64,000 nt of DNA from a virus (IMGVR_UViG_3300012930_000002:1-64000); one strand, 5' to 3'; positions 40,950 through 49,023 are shown, counted from the stretch's first letter. Notes: generated by a model not told the origin, from the sequence alone. Translations and numbers: made by a program.

Positions 40950-41895
40950 TTGGGCTTTATATAATGGGGATTCTGCCGAGATTATGAAAGGGCTTCCTTC
41001 CGAGTCTGTTGACTTAAGCCTGTTCTCTCCGCCTTTTGGCGCATTATTTGTGTATTCCAATACCGAACGTGATCTAGGTAACAGCAAAAACGCGGATGAG
41101 TTCTTTACCCACTTCGCCTACATTACCAGTGAAATTTATCGCGTGATGAAACCGGGACGGAATGTCTGTGTACACGTCGCGCAGTTGCCATTGACTAAAC
41201 AGACAGATGGCGTCATCGGCATCAAGGACTTTCGCGGTGATGTAATCCGGCACTTTGTCGCGCAGAATTTTATCTTTCACGGCGAAGTTTGTATAGACAA
41301 AGATCCGCAAGCCCAGGCAATTCGCACGCACAATAAGGGGTTGTTATTCGTGCAGCTCAAGAAGGACTCAAGCTGGTTGCGACCCGCGTTCGCTGACTAC
41401 GTGCTAGTGTTTCGCAAGCCTGGAGAGAACGCCGTAGCGATCCATCCTAATATCAGTAACGACGACTGGATCAAGTGGGCACATCCGCTTTGGCAAATTG
41501 AAACGACTGACGAGGACCGAGCGCTATTCGATAGCTCCGAGCTGTTCGACCTTGCGCCGGGCACTCCGCTAATCTGGTACGGCATTCGCGAGAGTGACAC
41601 GCTGCAAGGCATGCGTGAGGCTCGTGATGAGAAGGACGGCAAGCATATTTGTCCGTTGCAGCTTGGTACGATAGAGCGATGTGTTAGGTTGTGGAGTAAT
41701 CCAGGCGAGCTAGTGTTCTCGCCCTTTGCAGGCATCGGCAGCGAGCCGTATCAAGCGGTCAAGTTTGGCCGGCGCGGATTAGGTATTGAACTGAAGCCAC
41801 AGTATTACTCTGTCGCCGTCAAAAACCTCCAGCAAGCCGAGCGTGAGGCGATGTCAGGATCGCTGTTTGGGCTGATGGAAGCTGCCGCGCCGTAG
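40906..41895 (+). CDS. DNA N4/N6-type methyltransferase
   Basis: 329 residues from the ATG at 40906 (AAGGA upstream); a GTG and ATG further up lie inside the HNH gene. Motif IV is VDLSLFSPPFGALFVYS, and motif I near the C-terminus is GELVFSPFAGIGSEPYQAVK followed by RRGLGIELKPQY. Motif IV before motif I indicates the beta class of amino-methyltransferases. SPPF suggests N4-cytosine or N6-adenine methylation. Together with the helicase it may form a modification pair. Confidence 0.85.
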   Translation: MSSSAKVMAQAQGSNWALYNGDSAEIMKGLPSESVDLSLFSPPFGALFVYSNTERDLGNSKNADEFFTHFAYITSEIYRVMKPGRNVCVHVAQLPLTKQTDGVIGIKDFRGDVIRHFVAQNFIFHGEVCIDKDPQAQAIRTHNKGLLFVQLKKDSSWLRPAFADYVLVFRKPGENAVAIHPNISNDDWIKWAHPLWQIETTDEDRALFDSSELFDLAPGTPLIWYGIRESDTLQGMREARDEKDGKHICPLQLGTIERCVRLWSNPGELVFSPFAGIGSEPYQAVKFGRRGLGIELKPQYYSVAVKNLQQAEREAMSGSLFGLMEAAAP

Positions 41896-41944
41896 CCCCT
41901 CCACCCCGTTTATCCGCAGGTGGAAAAATAGTTGCAGAAAGTTC

Positions 41945-41973
41945 TTGACAAGATATACGCAAAGATATACACT
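41945..41973 (+). promoter_or_regulatory. Promoter with AGATATAC direct repeat
   Basis: TTGACA (41945-41950), 17-base spacer, TACACT (41968-41973); ATG at 41984. AGATATAC occurs twice (41951-41958 and 41963-41970) within the promoter, so the next gene's product may bind it and autoregulate. Confidence 0.6.
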
Positions 41974-41983
41974 CCAATCCGCA

Positions 41984-42148
41984 ATGAAATCTAGAAAGAG
42001 AGAGCCGCGAACCAAACCGCTACTGGTCAGGATGAATGAATATGAGCGCGACGAGTTAGCACGGCTGGCTCGGCGGTGGGACGTGACGCCAACAGAAGCA
42101 ATACGGTTGGCAATTCGCGTTATCAATGATCGGTTGGTGAAACTATGA
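41984..42148 (+). CDS. Ribbon-helix-helix-type regulator, 54 aa
   Basis: A basic start (MKSRKREPRTKPLLVRMNE) then YERDELARLARRWDVTPTEA and IRLAIRVIN: a short strand and two helices, the CopG/Arc RHH pattern. ATG at 41984 lies ten bases after a -10 box and has no Shine-Dalgarno site. Probably an autoregulator of the segment 41984-44252. Confidence 0.7.
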   Translation: MKSRKREPRTKPLLVRMNEYERDELARLARRWDVTPTEAIRLAIRVINDRLVKL

Positions 42149-42396
42149 TTAAAGTGACGCTTGATGACGGTGATTATGATCTGCTGAAAGACGCAATTGC
42201 TCTAAAGAAGCTCGACATCCAAAGGATTACGAAATGGGAGCTTCCTTTATCAAATACTACCACTGCAAAATTGGAGATTGTCGGGCCGGTGGATGAGCTA
42301 CTTGCTATTGAGTTCTTCACCGTTGCAATGGATATCATCGTAGCGGCACGAGATAAACTTATGCCGGCGACAGCGATTAAAGGAGCACAGCAATGA
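42145..42396 (+). CDS. Hypothetical protein, 83 aa
   Basis: Begins MIKVTLDDGDYDLLKDAIAL; ends ARDKLMPATAIKGAQQ. Four-base overlaps at both ends. No family recognised. Confidence 0.55.
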   Translation: MIKVTLDDGDYDLLKDAIALKKLDIQRITKWELPLSNTTTAKLEIVGPVDELLAIEFFTVAMDIIVAARDKLMPATAIKGAQQ

Positions 42397-42648
42397 CCTC
42401 ACCGTTTGACGATTTCAAGTTCAAGATTGGCGATCTCGTGCAGCTTTGCAGTGAGCCTCCGGTTGGCGGATACATCATCGTTCAGCGGCTACTCGTGCAA
42501 GGGAGTTGCTGGCGGTCAATTTCGCGCTTATGGGCTTTCTGAAGATATGAGGCCGTGGCGACCTGAAATAGAGTTACAGGCATCAGAACTCGCACCTATC
42601 GCGGCTCACTGGCATTTCAGCTATGACAAACCGGAGGAGAGCAAATGA
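42393..42648 (+). pseudogene. Frameshifted small gene
   Basis: AAAGGAGC precedes ATG at 42393. Frame 0 encodes MTSPFDDFKFKIGDLVQLCS, then EPPVGGYIIVQRLLV, then runs into nonsense and TGA. The +1 frame continues naturally with GQFRAYGLSEDMRPWRPE and ends with its TGA overlapping the next ATG. Joined, the product of about 84 residues resembles small phage proteins of the 'KF-(V/I)GDLVQL-SEP-VGG-IIVQRLL' type. One base shift near 42490-42510 explains it: mutation, assembly error or programmed shift. Confidence 0.65.
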
Positions 42649-42833
42649 CCTCACCGATTACAGCGACGAGAGCTAACAGTAAGACGCCTGAAGAGTACGC
42701 AAAGGCACAGGAGATACCAATGGAAGTACTGACCGAACAATTAGTTCGTAGTCTACTTCGTAACGCCTTCGCAGCAGGAATCAACGAAGGGCTAAATATA
42801 GCGATGAAGAAAATCGAGGAGTACGAACGATGA
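42645..42833 (+). CDS. Small helical protein, 62 aa
   Basis: GGAGAGCAA precedes the start. Begins MTSPITATRANSKTPEEYAK, sharing the ATGACCTCACCG start with the previous gene; then EQLVRSLLRNAFAAGINEGL. No family recognised. Confidence 0.55.
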   Translation: MTSPITATRANSKTPEEYAKAQEIPMEVLTEQLVRSLLRNAFAAGINEGLNIAMKKIEEYER

Positions 42834-43012
42834 CCGCCAGCACAATCGCGTTAGATGAACCAACCGAAACAGCCGCCCAGACCGCAATCCGCGCCAAGAT
42901 CGCCAAGCTGGAGGACGATGCAATCGCGAATCGCATCAAGGCCATTGGGCGGGCGGTCAAGACGCGGCAAGAGCGACAGGCCGAGACGGTAATTGCTGTA
43001 AAGCGGAGTTGA
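42830..43012 (+). CDS. Small helical protein, 60 aa
   Basis: MTASTIALDEPTETAAQTAI, then a charged helix with RIKAIGRAVKTRQERQAET. Overlaps the previous gene by four bases. Unknown. Confidence 0.5.
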   Translation: MTASTIALDEPTETAAQTAIRAKIAKLEDDAIANRIKAIGRAVKTRQERQAETVIAVKRS

Positions 43013-43027
43013 AGAAGGATTAGGACA

Positions 43028-43204
43028 ATGACAGCAATGAACAACAACCAACTCTATGTCAAACTCTTACGATTAGACCCGACTATTCGAGCTACTATTC
43101 AAGACGTTCTTTGTGAGCTTCGATACCGTATTGCTTTCGATAGCCAGAGAAGCGAAGAGGCCGTGCAAAACGAGTGCGAGGAGATAGCGAGAAGTGGACA
43201 ATAA
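43028..43204 (+). CDS. Small protein, 58 aa
   Basis: GAAGGATTAGGACA precedes the ATG at 43028. MTAMNNNQLYVKLLRLDPTI; acidic helical end. Its stop overlaps the nuclease start by 11 bases. Unknown. Confidence 0.5.
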   Translation: MTAMNNNQLYVKLLRLDPTIRATIQDVLCELRYRIAFDSQRSEEAVQNECEEIARSGQ

Positions 43205-44252
43205 GATTAGCAACCCGTCTTTCAGTTCCTTGAGCCAGTATCGTAACTGCCAGCTACTCTACAAATACGGCAATCACCTTGGGCTGGTGCCACGAGGGGC
43301 GGCGACTAATCACGACCTGCTGTACGGCTCAGCGGGACACGCGGCACTGGCGGCGCTTTACAACAATGAGCCAATACGGGCGGTAGGCGAGACATTTATG
43401 AATGCTTATCCCGCTGGCCTCTATCCAGACCCGCTGCCCAAATACGGTCAAGGCAAGAGTCAGGCTAACTTTCTTGCTGCCCTATGGCGATACATCAATG
43501 ACATCTGGCGGGTGGATTGCGAGAACTGGGAGGTGCTGAGCGTAGAGAGGCCGGAGAGCACCGAGGGCCTGGGCGAGTATGACCACCTGCTGGTGCTGGA
43601 CCTAGTTGTTCGCGACAAGCAAGACGGATTAGTCTGGGGTATAGATCACAAAATTACTGGCAGCTATCTTAGCGACATCTGGCCACGCTACGAGCTATCG
43701 TCGCAGGTGCGAATGTATACCGCTGACATCAAGCGGCGATACGGGAATTGCGGCGGGTTTATTATCAATGCTATCAGCTTGAGACATCGCAGTAAAGCAT
43801 ATACACCGCGAACAGGAGCCGACAAGGGGAAGCAGCTACCAGCGGGAGATTGGTTCGCATTCGGGCGGATGGTATACCGGCCTAATGAAGAATGCTTAAA
43901 GCTGGAACAGGCAAATGTGCAAGCTACCACCGACGCAATGCGGGACAGCATACAGCGCGACGTGTGGAGCTACAATACCGCTCGATGCCACATTGGTAAG
44001 GATTACGCTTGCCCATTCGTCACCATCTGCCAACCCGGCTGGTCGTGGCCGCAGGACAGGGAGAGCATTCTGGAGTACTACCGGCAGCGATGCGGACAGA
44101 GGATCATCGCGACAGGTGCAACAATTGGTCATTGCGAGCTGAACCGAGAGCACGATGGCGAATGCAGTCCCAATGCGCCAGAAGAATCGCCACTGCCGCA
44201 GATCATTGTTGTGCCAGAGAACGATCCCTATTTCGCCAGTATCGAGGACTAG
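43194..44252 (+). CDS. PD-(D/E)XK nuclease with Cys cluster (Cas4/RecB-like)
   Basis: 352 residues, GTG start preceded by GAGGAG at a distance. SFSSLSQYRNCQLLYKYGN is the usual entry motif of RecB/Cas4-type nucleases, GSAGHAALAALY the second, and EYDHLLVLDLVVRDKQDGLV with WGIDHKITG the catalytic D...DxK core (DHK). C-terminal CHIGKDYACPFVTICQPGW supplies three cysteines for a likely iron-sulphur cluster. It probably resects DNA ends for the Sak4-like recombinase encoded downstream. Confidence 0.85.
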   Translation: MDNKISNPSFSSLSQYRNCQLLYKYGNHLGLVPRGAATNHDLLYGSAGHAALAALYNNEPIRAVGETFMNAYPAGLYPDPLPKYGQGKSQANFLAALWRYINDIWRVDCENWEVLSVERPESTEGLGEYDHLLVLDLVVRDKQDGLVWGIDHKITGSYLSDIWPRYELSSQVRMYTADIKRRYGNCGGFIINAISLRHRSKAYTPRTGADKGKQLPAGDWFAFGRMVYRPNEECLKLEQANVQATTDAMRDSIQRDVWSYNTARCHIGKDYACPFVTICQPGWSWPQDRESILEYYRQRCGQRIIATGATIGHCELNREHDGECSPNAPEESPLPQIIVVPENDPYFASIED

Positions 44253-44254
44253 CT

Positions 44255-44563
44255 ATGATGCCTTTAATTACTATTCTCTGTTTGGCTTTCGCGCAGAACG
44301 TGTCATTCAGCATTGTCAGTTGTAGTCGCAATCGCAGTAGCTTCAGCTACCATATGATGGCATCAGTGTTCAGCAACGGCATCTGGTTCCTGACATTCCG
44401 ACAGCTGGTTATGGGTGAGATGAATTGGTTATTGTTTATCCCGTACACCATTGGCACCGTTGCTGGCAGTCTATCGGGAGCGAAGCTGTCAATGTGGATA
44501 GAAGCAAAGATTGGCGCAGTTTCAGACGCGCATATACCAATACCAATCAGAGCAAAGGACTAA
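44255..44563 (+). CDS. Phage membrane protein, 102 aa
   Basis: Three hydrophobic parts: PLITILCLAFAQNVSFSIV, MMASVFSNGIWFLTFRQLV and WLLFIPYTIGTVAGSLSGAK. The order 'AQN-SF--VSR-RN ... HG-AS-FSNGIW ... YTIGTV-GS--G' recurs in many phage genomes as an unnamed membrane protein. ATGs at 44255 and 44258 are both possible. Confidence 0.7.
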   Translation: MMPLITILCLAFAQNVSFSIVSCSRNRSSFSYHMMASVFSNGIWFLTFRQLVMGEMNWLLFIPYTIGTVAGSLSGAKLSMWIEAKIGAVSDAHIPIPIRAKD

Positions 44564-44568
44564 CAGCA

Positions 44569-45570
44569 ATGGATGTAGCTACTCTCAAATCGCGTCGTCC
44601 CGCTTACGCTGTCTGCCTCATCGGCGCTGCTGGCAGTGGCAAGACTCAACAGGGTTGCACCTTTCCAAAGGTCTACTACATCGGCACTGACCCGACTGGC
44701 CTTGATACTGTCTTGCGCAACCCTGAGAACGCAAAGCTAGTGGCGAATGTCGTAGCAGGCAATGTGCTCAACGGGCTACCTGCTGAGGACGTGTTTGCTG
44801 ACGATGAAACTAGCGAGAGCAGCATCTACGGCAACATCGCACTCGCCTGTGACATGGCTGAACGAGGCGAGATTAGGACGATCTTTCTGGACAATCTCAC
44901 CTACCTACTTGAGCCGATGTATTGGCGCTTTATTGGCGGTGATAAGGCGGTGGATACAAGACAGGCGTACCGGCAAGTCGCAGGCTTTGCTGGTGACCTT
45001 GTACTGTCACGATTACTGCCCTTGGCCAACCGCCAAGGTATCAACGTAGTCATCAGCATCCATATCCAGCGCGAAAGTAAGGAAGCGGTGGAGGGAATTG
45101 AGAACTTTAACAGCGGCAAGCGGAAGCTTGAAGAGGTTGGCGGGAGTAAGAGACACGTGAATCTCAAGAGCGACCTGTCACCAATGGTCATAGGCGGACT
45201 GCGGCAAAAGATAGCGGGTATGCCCAGTGCTCAGCTCTGGCTGAATAACGACTTGCAGGATGGCAAGCTGGTGTATGAAGCGTATTGTCAGAAGCAGTAC
45301 GTTGCCGCTTGGGATGCCGAGATCGAGGCGAAGAACCGCTACGGCCTACCGCCAACGCTAGTGCTGACCGGCGCAAGTCTCTATGCCACGTTAGTCCAGG
45401 CCAGCAAGCGGGCGATGGAGGCGCAGAAGGCGGTAGCAGCAAAGGCGACCGCAAGCGCGACTAAGGTTACCAGCCCCGGCGATGGGCCACCGCCAGAGCC
45501 AGTAGCAGTAACCAGTGGCCTCGCCCCAAGTGGGCAAACACTAATCAATGACAAGGAGAGAAAATCATGA
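44569..45570 (+). CDS. Sak4-like ATPase (RecA-fold recombination protein)
   Basis: 333 residues from the ATG at 44569 (AAAGGA upstream). Walker A is LIGAAGSGKTQQG, Walker B is IRTIFLDNLTYLLEP, followed by QAYRQVAGFAGDLVLSRLLP and INVVISIHIQRES, the AAA_24/Sak4 pattern. C-terminal 60 residues are Ala/Pro/Lys-rich and probably disordered. Such single-domain RecA relatives promote single-strand annealing with a phage ssDNA-binding protein, which fits the next gene. Confidence 0.8.
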   Translation: MDVATLKSRRPAYAVCLIGAAGSGKTQQGCTFPKVYYIGTDPTGLDTVLRNPENAKLVANVVAGNVLNGLPAEDVFADDETSESSIYGNIALACDMAERGEIRTIFLDNLTYLLEPMYWRFIGGDKAVDTRQAYRQVAGFAGDLVLSRLLPLANRQGINVVISIHIQRESKEAVEGIENFNSGKRKLEEVGGSKRHVNLKSDLSPMVIGGLRQKIAGMPSAQLWLNNDLQDGKLVYEAYCQKQYVAAWDAEIEAKNRYGLPPTLVLTGASLYATLVQASKRAMEAQKAVAAKATASATKVTSPGDGPPPEPVAVTSGLAPSGQTLINDKERKS

Positions 45571-46349
45571 GTAGCGCAGAGACAGAAGTAGCAGCAGCGA
45601 CAACAGTGGACGACATCCCGAACGACGAAGAAGTAGCCGGGGCAGCGGCCGCTCCCGCTGGCGACGGTACGCCCGATTGGGTCAAGGAAGGCACCACAGA
45701 AGACGAGGACGACATCCCTAGTCAAGCAGTCGCCGGCGCAAAGCCGATGGAACCGTTTGGCGACTGGGTTGAGCCAGCAAAGGGCGTGGAGCTGGAGATC
45801 GTTAAGGCGGTGGTCGAAACATACGTACCGCGTGACGAGAGTGAGTGGAAGTTCAAGCAGATGAACGTTCATCTCAAGGTCAAGAATGGCATCACCTACA
45901 AGGCCGGGCAGAAGCCGATGTACAAGGGAAAGATGTTCTTTCATCGCTTCTACGTGGCAGTGAACCGAGCAGCAGAGCAGGCAGGCGTCTACGACTTCAG
46001 CAAAAATGCCCAAGGCAAGCCGACTGTGTTCTGGGATGTACCGCGCAAAGGGGATGACAAGGCGGGGCAGGCGTGGGGGGATTACAACGAGTTCTTGGTC
46101 GCGCTTGGTTTCCCGACTGACGGTTCCCTGCGGAACAACAAGAGCTTCCGGGACAGCCTTGTCGGTCGTGGCATCATCTACGATATCGACAAGGACAAGA
46201 AAGAAGAATACAACCGCCAAACCGAGAAGCGAGAGAAGGTGGCCGGCGAGTTTGTCAACGCGCTACGGCATGCGAAGGCGACAAAGGTGGCAGCGGTGGC
46301 TCCGGTAGCAGCAGCGGCGACAGCTGACACGCCCGACTGGGAGAGCTAG
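45567..46349 (+). CDS. Probable ssDNA-binding protein, recombinase partner, 260 aa
   Basis: Acidic N-terminal tail (residues 1-65), a beta-rich centre (VELEIVKAVVETYVPRDESE, QMNVHLKVK, KMFFHRFYVAVN) of OB-fold type, and SFRDSLVGRGIIYDIDKDKK. It is coupled by four bases to the Sak4-like gene. Phage Sak4 genes usually neighbour an SSB or a DUF669-type protein, and this fits either. Name kept general because the OB fold is inferred. Confidence 0.6.
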   Translation: MSSAETEVAAATTVDDIPNDEEVAGAAAAPAGDGTPDWVKEGTTEDEDDIPSQAVAGAKPMEPFGDWVEPAKGVELEIVKAVVETYVPRDESEWKFKQMNVHLKVKNGITYKAGQKPMYKGKMFFHRFYVAVNRAAEQAGVYDFSKNAQGKPTVFWDVPRKGDDKAGQAWGDYNEFLVALGFPTDGSLRNNKSFRDSLVGRGIIYDIDKDKKEEYNRQTEKREKVAGEFVNALRHAKATKVAAVAPVAAAATADTPDWES

Positions 46350-46354
46350 CAACG

Positions 46355-46462
46355 ATGGTGGCACTTACTAATGTGACAGGGAGGCCGGTAGTGGCGGCGC
46401 GGGTTAATCAGGTCGTGTTCACTTTGCCCTCCCTGCCCCTCAGTAAGCCAGACAGGTCATAA
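46355..46462 (+). pseudogene. Orphaned rusA 5' fragment
   Basis: 35 codons; residues 17-30 (VNQVVFTLPSLPLSK) parallel INSVTMILPDLPISKNK at the start of the intact RusA-like protein 650 bases downstream. The fragment then diverges and ends with TAA two bases before the HNH ATG. Best read as the original 5' end of rusA, separated by insertion of the HNH gene. Confidence 0.6.
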
Positions 46463-46464
46463 AA

Positions 46465-47112
46465 ATGGGAAAAAGAAAATATCCGCTAGTTCAAGTCGGA
46501 GATGTTTTTAATAGGCTAACAGTTATAGCTTTAGGCGAACCGTTTCAGACCAAACGTCAGTCACTTAAGCGATGGCGATGTAAATGTACCTGCGGTAAAG
46601 AGTGTCTCGCTTACGATTACGCATTGCCTTCAAGTCGTACTGTTTCCTGCGGATGTTTTCAGAGAGAATCAGCTAGTATCGCCTTAAGGATTACAAGCAC
46701 AACCCACGGTGAAACTGGCAGTCCTGAGCATCGCACTTGGATTCGTATGAACGAACGATGTTATCGAGAAGCACATGATAACTATAAGCATTACGGCGGT
46801 AGGGGTATATCTGTGTGTGAGCAATGGAGGCTATCTTTCACTGCCTTTCTTCAGGACGTTGGCCGAAAGCCGTCGCCACGTCATACCCTTGATCGAATTG
46901 ACAATAATGGCAACTACGAACCAAGTAACGTGCGATGGGCTACACAGAAAGAACAGTGTCGGAATAGACGAACGAATCGACTTATAAATATCGGGGAAAA
47001 GGTTCAAACTATCGCGCAATGGTCAGATGAAACAGGTATTAAATACGCGACTCTTTATCGACGACTAGAGTTAGGATGGCCACCGGAGAAATTATTATGT
47101 CCAACGGTATAA
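46465..47112 (+). CDS. HNH endonuclease inserted in the rusA region
   Basis: 215 residues. N-terminal zinc-binding region (RWRCKCTCGKECLAYDY, SCGCFQRES), then HRTWIRMNERCYREAHDNYK, HYGGRGISVCEQW, HTLDRIDNNGNYEPSNVRW and ATQKEQCRNRRTNR, the HNH/AP2-neighbouring family widespread in phages. A C-terminal HTH (QTIAQWSDETGIKYATLYRR) could read DNA. Separates the rusA 5' fragment from the functional rusA frame and overlaps its start by 16 bases. Confidence 0.85.
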   Translation: MGKRKYPLVQVGDVFNRLTVIALGEPFQTKRQSLKRWRCKCTCGKECLAYDYALPSSRTVSCGCFQRESASIALRITSTTHGETGSPEHRTWIRMNERCYREAHDNYKHYGGRGISVCEQWRLSFTAFLQDVGRKPSPRHTLDRIDNNGNYEPSNVRWATQKEQCRNRRTNRLINIGEKVQTIAQWSDETGIKYATLYRRLELGWPPEKLLCPTV

Positions 47113-47513
47113 ATTCGGTGACTATGATTCTTCCAGATTTGCCGATAAGCAAAAATAAGTTGTATGGACCAGAGCCACGTACTATTCATGGTAATAGGGT
47201 AACCTGGGGGCCAACGCTAGAAGCGCGGCGATGGAGGTCTGGTATGCAGCGCTACGTGAAACCGTTGGCGATAGCAGCCACCAGCACTGTTGCTTGGGAC
47301 TTGCACTACTACTTCAATCGCTACCTGAAGGATGGTTGCACTTGGCGCAAGGTTGACGTGAGCAACTTTATCGACTGGACAATTGACACCGTGACCATGA
47401 AGCAAGAGTGGGATGATTATCTGCTGTCGCGGCTGGTGGTGACGTTTAGCCATGATGCAGATAGGCCGCGTGTGGCAATTAGGCTAACGGAGATAGTAAA
47501 TGGCAAACATTGA
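47097..47513 (+). CDS. RusA-family Holliday junction resolvase
   Basis: 138 residues from the ATG at 47097 (CGGAGA upstream, inside the HNH 3' end). MILPDLPISKNKLYGPEPRT is the RusA-type 'LP-PPS-N--Y' start, and KVDVSNFIDWTIDTVTMKQE with WDDYLLSRLVVTFSHDADRP carry the acidic residues for metal binding. Resolves branched DNA before packaging. Its 5' end may have been rebuilt after the HNH insertion. Confidence 0.75.
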   Translation: MSNGINSVTMILPDLPISKNKLYGPEPRTIHGNRVTWGPTLEARRWRSGMQRYVKPLAIAATSTVAWDLHYYFNRYLKDGCTWRKVDVSNFIDWTIDTVTMKQEWDDYLLSRLVVTFSHDADRPRVAIRLTEIVNGKH

Positions 47514-47643
47514 AACCTACCACTCTGGACATCGGTACGTGAACGGTATGCACTGGATCGCACAATGCCCGACTTGTAGCGCGCTGGTGGCTAAGGCGGA
47601 ACAGGTGGCGGCGAGTGCGGCTAATGACAGCAGTAAACGTTAG
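47500..47643 (+). CDS. Small CPTC protein, 47 aa
   Basis: MANIETYHSGHRYVNGMHWI, then AQCPTCSALVAKAEQ. A single CxxC; overlaps the RusA 3' end by 14 bases. Unknown. Confidence 0.5.
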   Translation: MANIETYHSGHRYVNGMHWIAQCPTCSALVAKAEQVAASAANDSSKR

Positions 47644-47705
47644 TCACTGGCGCGACTACTGGGGGCGTGGTAGAGGGGTGGCAATGATAACAACGGAGGA
47701 TAGCG

Positions 47706-48071
47706 ATGAAAAATCCAGAAGATCCAAAGCTCAACATCAATGTTCGCTTACTACGGCGAATTCAGCGGGCGATTCTGAAGTGGCCGAAGAGTTATGATCA
47801 AAGCTCATTTGGCCCCTTGTTCGCGTTCAATGCTAAGAAGCAAAAAGAGCCAACCTGTGGAACAGCCTGTTGTATTGCCGGGTGGGCCTGCGCATTAGAG
47901 GGAATGCCACCTGCTGATATGTATAGTGATGTTCCCATGCAAGCGCGTGAGCTATTGGGACTGACTAGAGATCAAGCGGGTGAATTATTCCAAGGACGTA
48001 GAGCAACGACTAAAAGGGCCGTCAAAGCAATCGACCGGCTAATAGCAACTAGGGGTGCGCGGAGTTGGTAG
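47706..48071 (+). CDS. Hypothetical protein, 121 aa
   Basis: ACGGAGG lies before the start. Contains TCGTACCIAGWACALEGMPP and LGLTRDQAGELFQGRRATTK, a pattern found in several phage and bacterial small proteins of unknown role ('CG-(T/A)-CCIAGWA ... LGL-----LF'). Confidence 0.7.
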   Translation: MKNPEDPKLNINVRLLRRIQRAILKWPKSYDQSSFGPLFAFNAKKQKEPTCGTACCIAGWACALEGMPPADMYSDVPMQARELLGLTRDQAGELFQGRRATTKRAVKAIDRLIATRGARSW

Positions 48072-48090
48072 GAGCGAAAGGAGCACAACC

Positions 48091-48459
48091 ATGAGCAATT
48101 CCGAGAAGGTGATAGCCGAAGATCTACGGAATCGTTTTGACGATCAGATGCTCGCGGATTTGCACCGCGATGTGTTAGCAGAAGATGTTCCGTGGAGAGA
48201 TTGCGCAAAGTGCCTTGCCGGCAGAGTCATTATGGCCGGTGCTCTCGCAGTCGATACCAGAGCACTTAATAAAGCATATCTATATCTTGGCGATGACGAC
48301 TCCTCGCGCTACAAGCGACTACGGCCCTTAGTGGCTGCTGAACTCGCCCGCCGCGCCTCTCTCCGCGCCGCCGTAGCAGGTGAGATAGCGGAGTGGGGGA
48401 GAGGACTGAGCACAGTAGACGCGACAGTCGCAAATGGGTGCGGAGTCATCCTCCGTTGA
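48091..48459 (+). CDS. Hypothetical protein, 122 aa
   Basis: AAAGGAGCACAACC selects the ATG at 48091. Charged N-terminal half (DDQMLADLHRDVLAEDVPW, DCAKCLAG), an Ala/Arg-rich C-terminal half. CxxC at about 35-40. Unknown. Confidence 0.55.
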   Translation: MSNSEKVIAEDLRNRFDDQMLADLHRDVLAEDVPWRDCAKCLAGRVIMAGALAVDTRALNKAYLYLGDDDSSRYKRLRPLVAAELARRASLRAAVAGEIAEWGRGLSTVDATVANGCGVILR

Positions 48460-48864
48460 AGTTCGATTCTTCACGGCTGTCATTGCGAATCGTTGACAAT
48501 TATGGGCGGTAAGACCGGCTAACGGCACCTGCCAGTCGGTCGCAGTGGTGATACTATGCAACCCTAGCCGCCCTTCCAGTTCTTTGAGATCGAATAATGA
48601 CCCCTTGAGTCTGGCGCAGTGGTCATTGAGGGCAGAAGGAAGCAACTACAGACCGTTACGGTTGTGGTCATGAACACTGAGCGACCTGAGCCACTGCGCC
48701 ACTCAGGGAAGCGAAAGCTAGACCTGTAGCACATCAACGAGGGTACGAGGACAGAGCGTGATGTAAAAGATCCGCGACCAAGAGTGCCAAAGCTGGTTCC
48801 AAATCCAGCCTCGCGCCAGCAACCCCGGCCCAACCCTCTTGCTTGGTAAGATGGAGGATGAACC
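48460..48864 (+). ncRNA. 405-base gene-free region with several RNA-like stems
   Basis: No convincing frame on either strand. GGGCGGT (48504-48510) pairs with GCCGCCC (48567-48573) and encloses GACCG/CGGTC (48513-48517, 48537-48541). CCTTGAG plus TGGCGCAGTGG (48603-48622, two-base bulge) pairs with CCACTGCGCCACTCAGGG (48691-48708), enclosing a smaller hairpin near 48645-48668. AATGACC (48596-48602) can instead pair with GGTCATT (48621-48627). A structured RNA or DNA origin is possible; strand is assumed. Confidence 0.45.
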
Positions 48865-49023
48865 TTGAAGGTCGCAATGTTACTATTCGCGCTTTTGATC
48901 GCTGGCGTAGTTGGCTGCTGTGTGTTTATCGCAACTGGCCATGCCGCTTGGGGGTTTGCTGCTCAAGGTTTCTGTAGCCTCTTGGTAGTGCTAACGGATC
49001 AGCTTGTCGAGAATCAAAAGTGA
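48865..49023 (+). CDS. Small membrane protein with TTG start, 52 aa
   Basis: GGAGG lies seven bases before the TTG at 48865. Hydrophobic throughout (MKVAMLLFALLIAGVVGCCV, then GFAAQGFCSLLVVL): one or two spans. Role unknown. Confidence 0.55.
   Translation: MKVAMLLFALLIAGVVGCCVFIATGHAAWGFAAQGFCSLLVVLTDQLVENQK

Noticed and set aside
44009-44254. Upstream extension of the 102-residue membrane protein
   Set aside because: The added part lies in another frame of the nuclease gene and looks random; the ATG pair at 44255/44258 fits the membrane protein family.
45381-46220. 279-codon minus-strand frame opposite the Sak4/ssDNA-binding genes
   Set aside because: Antisense shadow of two well-supported genes; product is Cys/Val-rich with no domain.
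46445-46464. Leaderless promoter for the fourth HNH gene
   Set aside because: No -10-like hexamer lies at the right distance before the ATG at 46465; it probably relies on transcription from upstream.
48424-48481. tRNA-like element with 7-bp acceptor, CAT in a 7-base loop and a TTCGATT T-loop
   Set aside because: It lacks a D arm and a variable loop (58 bases), has no purine after the anticodon and overlaps a gene end; chance or a relic is more likely than a working tRNA.
48328-48833. Two minus-strand frames (48328-48645 and 48564-48833)
   Set aside because: Composition unlike the other proteins, no ribosome sites, and they are antisense to the structured region and to a plausible plus-strand gene.
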